A DNA stretch of 64,000 nt from Pseudomonas sp. M47T1 (GTDB taxonomy: Bacteria > Pseudomonadota > Gammaproteobacteria > Pseudomonadales > Pseudomonadaceae), in the NCBI RefSeq assembly GCF_000263855.1, contig NZ_AJWX01000025.1, positions 37,046 through 101,045 of the forward strand, read 5' to 3'. Position numbers and translations under genes: made by a program. Positions 23,397 to 31,586 of this stretch are shown here, in pieces. The notes under the pieces are model-generated. The model was given only the letters and a program-made list of their open reading frames with translations. It ran no database searches and was not told the origin of the DNA. Each line of letters opens with the position of its first letter. The stretch's first letter is position 1.

Positions 23397-25868
23397 TTAC
23401 CAGTTGTAGGTCAGGGTCGCGATCACGTTGCGCCGTGGGCCGTAGTAGCAGGCTGCGTAGTTGGTGCAGGACACTACGTAGTCCTTGTCGAACAGGTTGC
23501 TGGCGTTGAGCGCGATCTTGGTGCCGTTCAGGCTGCTGGACAGTTTGCTCAGGTCGTAATGCAACGCGGCGTCGACGATGGTGAAGTTGCCGGTCTCGAT
23601 GCGGTTATACACGGCCGACGGCGAGGAAACGCTGCTGCCCCACAGGTCGCCGACATAGCGTGCACCGATGCCACCACCCAAGCCGTCCAGCACGCCTTCG
23701 TGCAGGGTGTAGTCAACCCAGGCCGAGGCTTGCTGGCGAGGGGTGTACGGCAGTTCGTTGCCCTTGTCGGTGTACGCCGAGGTGACGTAGCCGGTGCGGG
23801 TCACTTCACTGTCGGTGTAGGTGTAGGACGCCAGCACATCGAGGTTCTTGGTCAGCACAGCCTTGCCTTCCAGTTCAAAGCCACGGCTTTCAGCAGCGCC
23901 GATCTGGATAGTGTTGGCGGTATTGGTCGGGTCGACCGTGGTCACGTTCTTCTGCTTGAGCTTGTACACCGACGCTGTGATGTAGCTGTCCTGGCCCGGC
24001 GGCTGGTACTTGATACCCAGCTCGTACTGCTCACCCTGGGTAGGCTTGAAGATCGGCGTGGCAGCGCTGACCGCGGTGTTCAACTGCGGGTCGAAGGACT
24101 GCGAGTAGCTGAGGTATGGCATCACGCCGTTGTCGAACAGGTAGGCGGCCGCCCAACGGTAGGTGCCCTTGTGGTCATCCTGGTCGATGTAGCGGTTGGT
24201 AGCATTGCTGCGGTCTGGGCGGTAGTGGCTTTCGGAGTCCGCCCAGTCGAAGCGGCCACCCAGGGTGAACAACCAGTGGTCCAGCTTGATCTGGTCCTGG
24301 GCGTACACGCCGGTCTGCTTCTGCACCTGGTACAGATTGCGGGATGTGTAGGTCCCGGTCCTGTTGCCACTGCTGTTGCCGCCGGCATAGGGGTTGGTGC
24401 TGGTATAGCCACTGTTGACTACGTTGTTGTCCAGCGCGCTGCGGCGGAAGTCCACGCCGGTCAGCAAAGTGTGTTCGAGTGCGCCGGTGTTGAACTTGCT
24501 TTCCAACTGGTTATCGACGTTGAAGATTTGCAGGTTGCGCTTGATGTCCGAGGTCAGGCGGGCCACGTTCGGGCTGGTGGCTTCGTTGACATAACCGTTG
24601 CCGAAGGCCGTACGGTTTTCGATGTTGACCTGGCTGTAGCGCAGGTTCTGGCGGAAGGTGATGGCATCGTTGAAGTGATGCTCGAACAGGTAGCCCAGTT
24701 GCGAGCTTTCACGACGCAGCTTGTCGAAATCGCTGTCACCCAGCAGGGTGTCGCTGTTGATTCGGCCGTATTTCGACGAATGCAGCGAACCCGACTCCGG
24801 GTAGTACTGCTCGGTGCTGCCACCCCAGTCACGCTGGTAGTTGGCCAGCACGGTGAGCGAGGTGTCTTCGTTTGGGCGCCAGGTGAAGGCCGGGGCAATG
24901 AAGTTGCGGTTGTTCTGTACGTGGTCGATCTGCGTGCCGCTGTCCTTCACCAACCCGGTCAGGCGGTAGCTGAACACGCCTTGGTCGTCGATGGGGCCGC
25001 CGAAGTCGAAGCCCAGTTGCTTGAGGTCGTAGCTGCCGCCCTGCACCTGGATTTGATGGTAAGGGGTGCTGGTGGGCATCTTGCTGGTCAGGTTGATCAG
25101 GCCACCCGGGCGGCTCTGGCCGTACAGCATGGACGCCGGGCCGCGCAGTACTTCTACGCTTTCCAGGCCGTAGGGTTCGGACATGCCGCCCTGGCCGGTC
25201 TCGCCGTAGGGCAGTTGCAGGCCATCCTGAAATACGTAGGGCGAGAAGCCACGAATGCGGAACTGCTCACGGGTGTTGTTGGCGCCGGTGTACTCACCGA
25301 ACACGCCCGGGGTGTAGCGCACTGCCGAGCTGACGTCTTGCACCGCCTGCTCGTCCATCTGCTTGCGGGTGACCACGGAAATCGATTGGGGAGTTTCGCC
25401 GATTGGCGTGTCGGTCTTGGTGGCCGTGCTGGTGCGCTTGGCCACCACGCTGTATTCCGGTGTGTAACCTGCGCCATCCCCCGAGGCGTTGATGTTCACG
25501 TTCTGCAGCAACATGGCGTTGCCGTCAGCCGTGGCTGCGCCCACGGTGATGGTGCCGCCGTTGACTTCATAGCGCAGGCCGGTGCCGCGCAGCATCTGCT
25601 CCAGGGCCTGTTGCGGCTCCATGGTGCCGTCTACGCTGGGGCTGCTGCGGCCTTTGGTCGAGTCGGCGCTGAACAGCACCTGCATGTGGGTTTGCGAACC
25701 CAGTTGCATCAACGCGTTGGACAGCGGTTGGGCTGCGATATGCACTTCAACCGGCGCTGCCAGCACCTGGGTGCTGTACGCGGCGAGGGCGAGGCTGGCT
25801 GCCAACAGGGTCTTGGTGAAGCCGGTTCCTTGTGCTTCCCGACCTTTGTTGTGTCGAAACTCAAACAT
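23397..25868 (-). CDS. TonB-dependent hydroxamate-siderophore receptor with N-terminal signalling (STN) domain
   Basis: Outer-membrane ferri-siderophore receptor of about 823 residues. A signal peptide (TLLAASLALAAYSTQVLAA) is followed by an STN signalling domain (~45-115, QPLSNALMQLGSQ) and the plug. The plug carries ETPQSISVVTRKQMD and the beta-barrel follows, ending NVIATLTYNW with the usual terminal aromatic. The segment SCTNYAACYYGPRR near the C-terminus is typical of FhuA/FhuE/FoxA-type hydroxamate receptors. I chose ATG 25868 over the upstream GTG 25877 because GAG lies eight bases ahead. STN receptors normally signal to a FecR-type anti-sigma and an ECF sigma factor, but neither is in this window. 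The placement next to the NRPS and fhu genes makes the cognate siderophore the likely ligand. Transcription ends at 23346-23380. Confidence 0.93.
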   Translation of the reverse strand: MFEFRHNKGREAQGTGFTKTLLAASLALAAYSTQVLAAPVEVHIAAQPLSNALMQLGSQTHMQVLFSADSTKGRSSPSVDGTMEPQQALEQMLRGTGLRYEVNGGTITVGAATADGNAMLLQNVNINASGDGAGYTPEYSVVAKRTSTATKTDTPIGETPQSISVVTRKQMDEQAVQDVSSAVRYTPGVFGEYTGANNTREQFRIRGFSPYVFQDGLQLPYGETGQGGMSEPYGLESVEVLRGPASMLYGQSRPGGLINLTSKMPTSTPYHQIQVQGGSYDLKQLGFDFGGPIDDQGVFSYRLTGLVKDSGTQIDHVQNNRNFIAPAFTWRPNEDTSLTVLANYQRDWGGSTEQYYPESGSLHSSKYGRINSDTLLGDSDFDKLRRESSQLGYLFEHHFNDAITFRQNLRYSQVNIENRTAFGNGYVNEATSPNVARLTSDIKRNLQIFNVDNQLESKFNTGALEHTLLTGVDFRRSALDNNVVNSGYTSTNPYAGGNSSGNRTGTYTSRNLYQVQKQTGVYAQDQIKLDHWLFTLGGRFDWADSESHYRPDRSNATNRYIDQDDHKGTYRWAAAYLFDNGVMPYLSYSQSFDPQLNTAVSAATPIFKPTQGEQYELGIKYQPPGQDSYITASVYKLKQKNVTTVDPTNTANTIQIGAAESRGFELEGKAVLTKNLDVLASYTYTDSEVTRTGYVTSAYTDKGNELPYTPRQQASAWVDYTLHEGVLDGLGGGIGARYVGDLWGSSVSSPSAVYNRIETGNFTIVDAALHYDLSKLSSSLNGTKIALNASNLFDKDYVVSCTNYAACYYGPRRNVIATLTYNW

Positions 25869-25889
25869 TATTAGCACTCGTTAAGGTTA

Positions 25890-25908
25890 GCTTATAAGAA
25901 TCGTTTCC
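25890..25908 (-). promoter_or_regulatory. Candidate Fur box upstream of the receptor gene
   Basis: By eye, 12 of 19 positions match the Fur consensus GATAATGATAATCATTATC. The site is 22 bases before the receptor ATG within an AT-rich intergenic stretch. Only a matrix scan or footprint would settle it. Confidence 0.4.
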
Positions 25909-25991
25909 AATAAGACGAAGCCCGCGAGCAAAACCAGAACAAATTTTTCACTTTTTTTCAGGCCACTGGCTAAAACTTGCCGCCGCTGCCG

Positions 25992-26729
25992 TCAGCGTTT
26001 CTTGCATTGGCGGCGGTTGATCGGCAGAGGGCAGGAATTGCAGTAATCCAGGCTGTCCAGGCGGTAGCGCAGGCAACACACCCGGCGGGTACTGGCGGAC
26101 GTTTCATCGTCGGGCACGGCAAAGCGCACCGGCTCGAACAGGGGGTTGCTGCCGCCGTTCGGCCATTGCTTTGCGCCCAACAGCTCACGCCCTGGTGCGG
26201 CGCGCTCGGCGCCGCCCAAGGGGTGCCGGGCAACCACGCCGACCGCCCAGGCCACGCGCACCCCGGCATTGCTCCAGAGCACGCGCGGCGACAGGCCGCT
26301 GAACTGTGCCAGGGTGGCGCACAGCGGCGCCAAGTGCTCGAACACCAGGGGGGCGAACCGCTCGAAGGCCGAGCGCGGCGTGCGCACCTGCCCAGGGTGA
26401 TCGAGTTCCACGCGTTCCGGGTTGCCGGCGGCGTCCAGGCGCAGATGGGTGTGGTTGAGGTCCAGCGGCAGCAGGCGGTCTTGCAGCAGGTCGAGGATGA
26501 CCACGGGTGGTACCAGCACCGAGAAATACCATTGGGTCCACAGCGAGACCAGCGCCTTGAAGTCGCCGTCCGGGTAGCGTTGTGCGAACGCGGCCAGCGG
26601 CGCCTGATAGCGCTGGGGATCGAGCAGGTCGCTGAGGACAATGCTCGGTTCGTCGTCCTGGGCCAGTGTCAGTGATTCGCCGACACCGGCCAACGGCCCG
26701 GGGAAGGCGCTGGCGAAGGCGGCGATCAT
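25992..26729 (-). CDS. fhuF: FhuF-type siderophore ferric reductase ([2Fe-2S])
   Basis: About 245 residues. The C-terminus carries the FhuF iron-sulphur signature Cys-Cys-x10-Cys-x2-Cys (CCLRYRLDSLDYCNSC), which binds the [2Fe-2S] cluster used to reduce hydroxamate-bound ferric iron in the cytoplasm. The start ATG (26729) overlaps the last codons of the fhuB-like gene by four bases (ATGA), a sign of translational coupling. It is the last gene of the leftward operon exporter-fhuD-fhuB-fhuF. Its presence implies that the ferri-siderophore is brought into the cytoplasm and emptied by reduction. Confidence 0.9.
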   Translation of the reverse strand: MIAAFASAFPGPLAGVGESLTLAQDDEPSIVLSDLLDPQRYQAPLAAFAQRYPDGDFKALVSLWTQWYFSVLVPPVVILDLLQDRLLPLDLNHTHLRLDAAGNPERVELDHPGQVRTPRSAFERFAPLVFEHLAPLCATLAQFSGLSPRVLWSNAGVRVAWAVGVVARHPLGGAERAAPGRELLGAKQWPNGGSNPLFEPVRFAVPDDETSASTRRVCCLRYRLDSLDYCNSCPLPINRRQCKKR

Positions 26730-28744
26730 GCCCCACCTCGGCGGCGCATCATCAGCCACATGAAATACGGCCCGCCGACGAAGGTTGCCAGCAGCCCGGC
26801 CGGGATCTGCCACGGGAAGATCAGCGTACGTCCCAGCCAGTCGGCAACCACCATTAGCAAGGCGCCGAGCAAGGCGGCGCCGTACAGTTGCACGAGTGCC
26901 CGGCGCAGGCCCAGCAGGCGCGCCATGTGTGGCGCCATCAAGCCGACGAAACTCAAGGGCCCTACCACCAGCGTCGCAGCGCCCGTGAGCAGGGCGGTCA
27001 GGGTCAACAGCGCCAGGCGACTGCGACCCAGGTTCAGGCCCAGCATGGTGGCGGTGCTGGGGCCCAGGCTCAGCAGATCCAGCCAGCGCCGAATCAGTGG
27101 CGCCAGTGCCAGCCCCACCAGCGCCACCACGCAGGCGACCACGGCTTGGGGCGCTGTGACCCGGTAGGTGGAGCCGGCCATCCAGCTCAGCAGGGTGCCC
27201 AGGCGCGGGTCGCCGCTGACCAGGATAATGCTGGAGAACGCCCCGGAAATAGTGGCTAGGGCAATGCCGGTGAGCAATAGACGTTCGGGGGAGAACCCGT
27301 GGCGCCAGCCGAACGACAGCAGGATCAGCAGGGTGATCAGCGCCCCGGCGCTGGCGGCCAGCAAGATGATGACCGGGGTGAGTGGCAGGCTGGCAAGGAA
27401 GATCACAATCACCCCCAGCGCCGCACCGGAACTGACGCCCAGCACTTCGGGGCTGGCCATGGGATTGCCGGTGGTGCGTTGAATCATGGTGCCGGCCATG
27501 GCCAGCATGGCGCCGGCGGCCATGGCAGCGAACAGCCGTGGTGCACGCCAGGGCAACAGTTGCACGGTTTCGCCGAGGCTGCTGAACGCCCAGCCGTGCG
27601 GGCCGGGCGCCAGCGTCAGGGCTAATGCCAGGCACACCACCAAGGCCACGGCGCTGATCACCAGCAGGCGTGCGGGACGGCGGTTTTTCGGTTCCTGCTC
27701 GGCGGGCGCGCTGCGCGGTGGGTGCAGGCTGCGACGCATCTGCGGCAATAGCCAAAGCAACAACGGCGCGCCCAACAGGGCGGTAGCCGTGCCGGTGGGC
27801 AACAGCGGTGCAAAGTTCTGGATCAACTGGTCGGCCAGCCACAGCAGCAACGCGCCAAACAGCGGCGCGCACCACAGTTGTTGGCGCAGGCGGCGGGCGC
27901 CCAGCAGCCGCGAGAGGGCAGGGGCCGCCAGGCCGACAAAGGCGACCATGCCAATATGGCTGACCACCGTGGTACTGAGAAACACCGCCAGTGCCAGCCC
28001 CAGGGTACGGCTCCACGATAACGACAAACCCAGGCTGCGCGCGCTTTCATCAGACAGTTGCAGCACGTCCAGCGGCCGCACCAACAGCAGGGCGGCGAGC
28101 ATGCCGGGGATCAGGCTGAGGGCCAGGTCCTGGGTCAGGCCCCAGCCGTTCTGGGCCAGGTTGCCGGTCTGCCACACAAACAGTTCGCCCAGGTATTCAT
28201 GGTTGAACAACACCATGATCGAGCCCAGCGCGCCGCAGTAAAGGCCAATGATCAGGCCAGCCAGCACCACGGCCAGCGGCGCCAATGCCTGGCGCCAGGC
28301 CAGGGCGAACACCAGCAGCATGGCCAGGCCGCCACCGACGCTGGTCAACAGGGTACGGCCATGGTCGAGCAGGGCCGGGGCAAACAGCAGCCCCACCACC
28401 AGCATAAGGTTGGCGCCGGCGGAAATGCCCAGGGTGGAGGCGTCAGCCAGCGGGTTGCGCAGGATGCTTTGCAGCAGTGCGCCACTGAGCCCCAGCGCCG
28501 CGCCCGCCAGCAGGCTGACCGCCAGGCGCGGCAACCAGGCGTGGTGCACCAGCAATTGCGCGGTGTCGTTGGCGGCGGGGTGCACCGCCGCGCTCCACCA
28601 CAGGTTCAGGGGCAGGTGCCGCGCCAGGCCGTGCAGGCTCAGGGCGAAAGCGGCCAGCGCCAGCAGCACCACCACCAGCAGCCAGCGGCGTTGCTGCGGG
28701 TCGCGCAGGCGCGCGGTGGCGTAGCCAAGTGAAGAACTAGCCAT
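26726..28744 (-). CDS. fhuB: FhuB-like fused iron-siderophore ABC permease
   Basis: About 672 residues made of two homologous FecCD-type permease halves in one chain, like E. coli FhuB (660 residues). Each half is built of many hydrophobic helices and carries the conserved stretches GISAGANLMLV in the first half (~28400) and GVSSGAALGVI in the second (~27420). It forms the inner-membrane channel for ferri-hydroxamate import with a FhuD-type binding protein and a FhuC ATPase. ATG 28744 overlaps the fhuD-like stop by eight bases (ATGGCTAG) and its own end overlaps fhuF by four. A longer in-frame extension upstream lies inside fhuD and is not supported. Confidence 0.92.
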   Translation of the reverse strand: MASSSLGYATARLRDPQQRRWLLVVVLLALAAFALSLHGLARHLPLNLWWSAAVHPAANDTAQLLVHHAWLPRLAVSLLAGAALGLSGALLQSILRNPLADASTLGISAGANLMLVVGLLFAPALLDHGRTLLTSVGGGLAMLLVFALAWRQALAPLAVVLAGLIIGLYCGALGSIMVLFNHEYLGELFVWQTGNLAQNGWGLTQDLALSLIPGMLAALLLVRPLDVLQLSDESARSLGLSLSWSRTLGLALAVFLSTTVVSHIGMVAFVGLAAPALSRLLGARRLRQQLWCAPLFGALLLWLADQLIQNFAPLLPTGTATALLGAPLLLWLLPQMRRSLHPPRSAPAEQEPKNRRPARLLVISAVALVVCLALALTLAPGPHGWAFSSLGETVQLLPWRAPRLFAAMAAGAMLAMAGTMIQRTTGNPMASPEVLGVSSGAALGVIVIFLASLPLTPVIILLAASAGALITLLILLSFGWRHGFSPERLLLTGIALATISGAFSSIILVSGDPRLGTLLSWMAGSTYRVTAPQAVVACVVALVGLALAPLIRRWLDLLSLGPSTATMLGLNLGRSRLALLTLTALLTGAATLVVGPLSFVGLMAPHMARLLGLRRALVQLYGAALLGALLMVVADWLGRTLIFPWQIPAGLLATFVGGPYFMWLMMRRRGGA

Positions 28745-29627
28745 GAGTGTACTCCGGGTCGGCGGGCAGGTTGGCCACCAGCAATTCGGCAAAGCGCGCG
28801 GCGGTCTGGGTACCGCCAAACACGTAGGTGGGCGGGATAGGGCTGACACGCCCGGCCCGCACCAGTGGCAGCACATTCCACAGGGTGCTGGCGTTCAGCG
28901 TCATGAGCGAGCGCTGGCTGGCCTTGCCGAAGTTCAGGTAGATCAGCCGCGCTTCGGGGTGCTCCACCAATTGTTCAAGTTCCACCAGCGCAAAGCCGGC
29001 AGGACCCAGTTCGCCGTCCCAGGCGTTGACCAGGCCGACTCGTGCCAGGGCATCACCCAGCAGGCTGTTGTGGCCCCACAACCTTACATGGCTGCCACCC
29101 TGATCAATGTCGGCAAGGAAGATGGGCCGGTGCGGCTGGCTGAGGATCTGCGCGCGGGCGGCATCGAGCCGGGTATTGAGGCGGTCCACCAGCGCTGCCG
29201 CTTCCGGTTGGCAACCCAGCCACTGGCCCACTTCGCTGATGGCGGCAAGGCCGCGCGGGATGGGCGAAAGTCCGCTATCGACGTCCAGCACTCGCACGGG
29301 GGCAATGGCGGCGTATTGCGCCTGGGCCATCTGTTGCACGGGGCTTAGCAGGATAAGGTCGGGTTTGAGCCGGGCCAGCAGTTCCAGGCTGGGCTCCCAT
29401 GAGGCGCCCAGGTCCAGCACATCGGCCGGCAGCGGCGGCTGCGGTACCCGGGCGCGGTACATGTCCAGACTGGGAATGGCCAGTGGAGAAACGCCAAGGC
29501 CGAGCATGATCTCGGCCAGTTGCCAATCCAGCGGGGCGACCCGCTTGCGTTGGGGTTGAGCGTGGAGCAGCGGGCTTGCCGCCAGTGCCGCCACGCTCAT
29601 CAGATGCAGAAATGAGCGCCTGTGCAT
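28737..29627 (-). CDS. fhuD: FhuD-like periplasmic ferri-siderophore-binding protein
   Basis: 296 residues, the same length as E. coli FhuD. The N-terminus HRRSFLHLMSVAALAASPLL has a twin-arginine-like RRSFL motif before a hydrophobic core, as in several FhuD proteins exported by Tat. The body shows the class III binding-protein features LKPDLILLSP and the C-terminal lobe ending with WNVLPLVRAGRV. It delivers the ferri-siderophore to the FhuB-like permease. Ten bases separate it from the exporter gene upstream and it overlaps fhuB downstream, so all are in one operon. Confidence 0.88.
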   Translation of the reverse strand: MHRRSFLHLMSVAALAASPLLHAQPQRKRVAPLDWQLAEIMLGLGVSPLAIPSLDMYRARVPQPPLPADVLDLGASWEPSLELLARLKPDLILLSPVQQMAQAQYAAIAPVRVLDVDSGLSPIPRGLAAISEVGQWLGCQPEAAALVDRLNTRLDAARAQILSQPHRPIFLADIDQGGSHVRLWGHNSLLGDALARVGLVNAWDGELGPAGFALVELEQLVEHPEARLIYLNFGKASQRSLMTLNASTLWNVLPLVRAGRVSPIPPTYVFGGTQTAARFAELLVANLPADPEYTHG

Positions 29628-29637
29628 GATCGCGTTA

Positions 29638-31335
29638 TCAAGCCTCCACGGGGTGTTGCTGGCGCACGTCTTCGTAGATTCGACCCGGCTCCATGCGCAC
29701 CAGGCGGTCAGCGATATGGAAGTAACGGTCGTCGTGGGAAATGACGATGATGGTCTTGCCCAGGCGTTGCAGGTCGGGCAGCAGTTCGGTGTAGAAAATG
29801 CGTCGGAAGGCCGGGTCCTGGTCGGCGGCCCACTCGTCGAACACCAGCACCGGGCGGTGATCGAGCCACGCCTGTACCAGCGCCAGGCGCTTGCGCTGGC
29901 CGGTGGACAGGTCGGTGGTGGTGAAATTGCCGTCCTGGATGCTGACCTTATGCGAGATCTCCAGGCGGTCGAGGTATTGATGGGCTTCGTCGGGCAGCTT
30001 TTCGTCCGGGCCCATCAAGTCGTCGAACAGGAAGTAGTCGGCAAAGATGGTGGTGAACAGTTGGCGATAGTCATCACGGTTCTCCACGCCCACCTCTTTG
30101 CCGTCCAGCAGGATACTGCCCTGCTGCGGCGCATACAGGCCCAGCAACACCTTGATCAGGGTGGTCTTGCCCGCGCCGTTTTCACCGGCGATGAACATGA
30201 TCTCGCCGGCATTGAGGCGCAGGTTCACCGGGCCCAGGCAGAACGGGGTCACGCCTTCGACAGCCGGGAAGGTGTAGCGCGCGTCACGCAGTTCGATGCT
30301 TTGCAGCGGCGTCGCCGGCTTTACGGTGCCTTCCAGCAACAAGTGCGGCTCGGGAGAGGCGAATTGCGCGGACAGGTCGGCAATGCGGCGGAACGAGACC
30401 TGGGCGCGGCTGACGATGGGCAGGTTGCCGATCAGGTGTTCCAGTGGGCCTTTCATGAACAGCAGCACCAGGATAAAGCCGCTGAGGGTGGCCTTGTCGG
30501 TGTTGGGGTACAGGCTCTGGTACACCAGCACCAGGCCGATGACGATGAAAAACAGCGTGGAGCCAAAAGTCTTGGCCACCACGAACAGCTTGATCGAGCG
30601 CAACTGGATATCGCAGATCTTCTCCACGGTTTTCTGCAGGTGGTCGCGGTACACGCGGAACCGGCGCGGGCGGTGGATGCGCAATTCCTTCGCGCCTTCG
30701 GAAATGGCCCGGTAGTGTTTCTGCAAGTCATCCTCGGCCTCGCGCGCCTCGAAGAAGCCGCGAATGCCCTTCATGCGGGCGAAGTACTGGGCGGTGGTGC
30801 CCAGCAAAATCGCCACCACGGTGCAGAGGAACATGGGGAACGACAGGTGTGCCAGGTAGCCCATGCAGCCCAGGGTCACGGTCAGCGACACGGCCAGGGG
30901 CGAAAAGGCGAAGGCGAAGTCGCTGATCACGTCTACGTCGTGGGTGAGTACCGGAATCAGCCGGTGCGACTTGTAGCGCTCGATCTGCTCGATCGGCGCG
31001 GACAGGATCTTGCTGCCTAGGTCCTTGCGCAGCTTGGCGATCACATGCTGGCCGACATGGTTGGTACCGATGTCGGAAAAGATCGAACCCAGCAGCGCCA
31101 GGCTGCACAGCCCGCCGAATGCCAGCAGCAGGGTGCCGGCGGCCGGGCCGTCGGCGTGCAGGCTTTGGTTGATGGTGGCCAGCAGCGCCGTGATGCTCAG
31201 GCCACCCATGATACCCAGGGTGATGGACACCGCGAGAATGGGCCAGAACGGCTTGAGCAGGCTGAACAGTTCGGAGAGCGTACCTTTGGGGGGCTTGGCT
31301 TGCGTCATTGGGCTGTCGTCACAAATGGGATTCAT
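29638..31335 (-). CDS. PvdE/SyrD/OrbE-type cyclic-peptide/siderophore export ABC transporter
   Basis: 565 residues with an N-terminal six-helix exporter domain and a C-terminal ATPase. The ATPase has Walker A (GENGAGKTT), signature LSTGQRKR and Walker B VLVFDEWAADQDP. The LSTGQ form and the W after DE are typical of the cyclic-peptide exporter family that includes PvdE (pyoverdine precursor export) and OrbE (ornibactin). It probably moves the newly made siderophore or its precursor across the inner membrane. Two starts are possible (31335 or 31308); neither has a strong ribosome-binding site. It is the first gene of the leftward operon and lies behind a near-consensus iron-starvation box (31427-31450). 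Confidence 0.9.
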   Translation of the reverse strand: MNPICDDSPMTQAKPPKGTLSELFSLLKPFWPILAVSITLGIMGGLSITALLATINQSLHADGPAAGTLLLAFGGLCSLALLGSIFSDIGTNHVGQHVIAKLRKDLGSKILSAPIEQIERYKSHRLIPVLTHDVDVISDFAFAFSPLAVSLTVTLGCMGYLAHLSFPMFLCTVVAILLGTTAQYFARMKGIRGFFEAREAEDDLQKHYRAISEGAKELRIHRPRRFRVYRDHLQKTVEKICDIQLRSIKLFVVAKTFGSTLFFIVIGLVLVYQSLYPNTDKATLSGFILVLLFMKGPLEHLIGNLPIVSRAQVSFRRIADLSAQFASPEPHLLLEGTVKPATPLQSIELRDARYTFPAVEGVTPFCLGPVNLRLNAGEIMFIAGENGAGKTTLIKVLLGLYAPQQGSILLDGKEVGVENRDDYRQLFTTIFADYFLFDDLMGPDEKLPDEAHQYLDRLEISHKVSIQDGNFTTTDLSTGQRKRLALVQAWLDHRPVLVFDEWAADQDPAFRRIFYTELLPDLQRLGKTIIVISHDDRYFHIADRLVRMEPGRIYEDVRQQHPVEA

Positions 31336-31426
31336 ATCCAGATAGGACGCACGAGCAGGGCAAAACCTTAAAAATTAATTTCCCGCACCCACAAGGACAG
31401 GTACCGCGATGGGTGAAGCTGTGGTT

Positions 31427-31450
31427 GCGAATGAGAGGGGTTTAAATTTA
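31427..31450 (-). promoter_or_regulatory. Iron-starvation (PvdS-type) box for the exporter-fhuDBF operon
   Basis: On the minus strand TAAAT (31450-31446), 16 bases, then CGC (31429-31427). Only the last base differs from the TAAAT-N16-CGT consensus. It shares the palindrome TTTAAATTTA with the perfect box facing the other way. About 92 bases separate it from the exporter start. Confidence 0.6.
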
Positions 31451-31466
31451 TGCGCAGGCTTCTCGT
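31443..31466 (+). promoter_or_regulatory. Iron-starvation (PvdS-type) box upstream of pvdA
   Basis: Exact TAAAT (31443-31447), 16 bases, CGT (31464-31466), the published recognition sequence of PvdS-family ECF sigma factors. It lies about 120 bases ahead of the pvdA ATG and points the right way, so pvdA is probably transcribed by a PvdS homologue and hence, indirectly, repressed by Fur-iron. Confidence 0.82.
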
Positions 31467-31586
31467 CACCACTTGGGTAAGCGCTCCGACTGGGGGCGCA
31501 GTTCCTGGGCGATACGCCTGGCACCCGAAAAGGGGCCGCCGGAGTGTTCGTGCCAATCGACTAATGGATCGAAAGGTATTGGCGAG

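Noticed and set aside
23343..25874. An 843-codon open frame on the plus strand opposite the receptor gene
   Set aside because: It is an antisense shadow. The minus-strand frame has the signal peptide, STN, plug and barrel features, and the plus-strand translation shows no known domain.
25992..28016. A 674-codon minus-strand frame that would fuse the fhuF-like gene to a long N-terminal part
   Set aside because: The first two-thirds overlap the permease gene in another frame and are not protein-like. The FhuF part begins at ATG 26729, in an ATGA overlap with fhuB.
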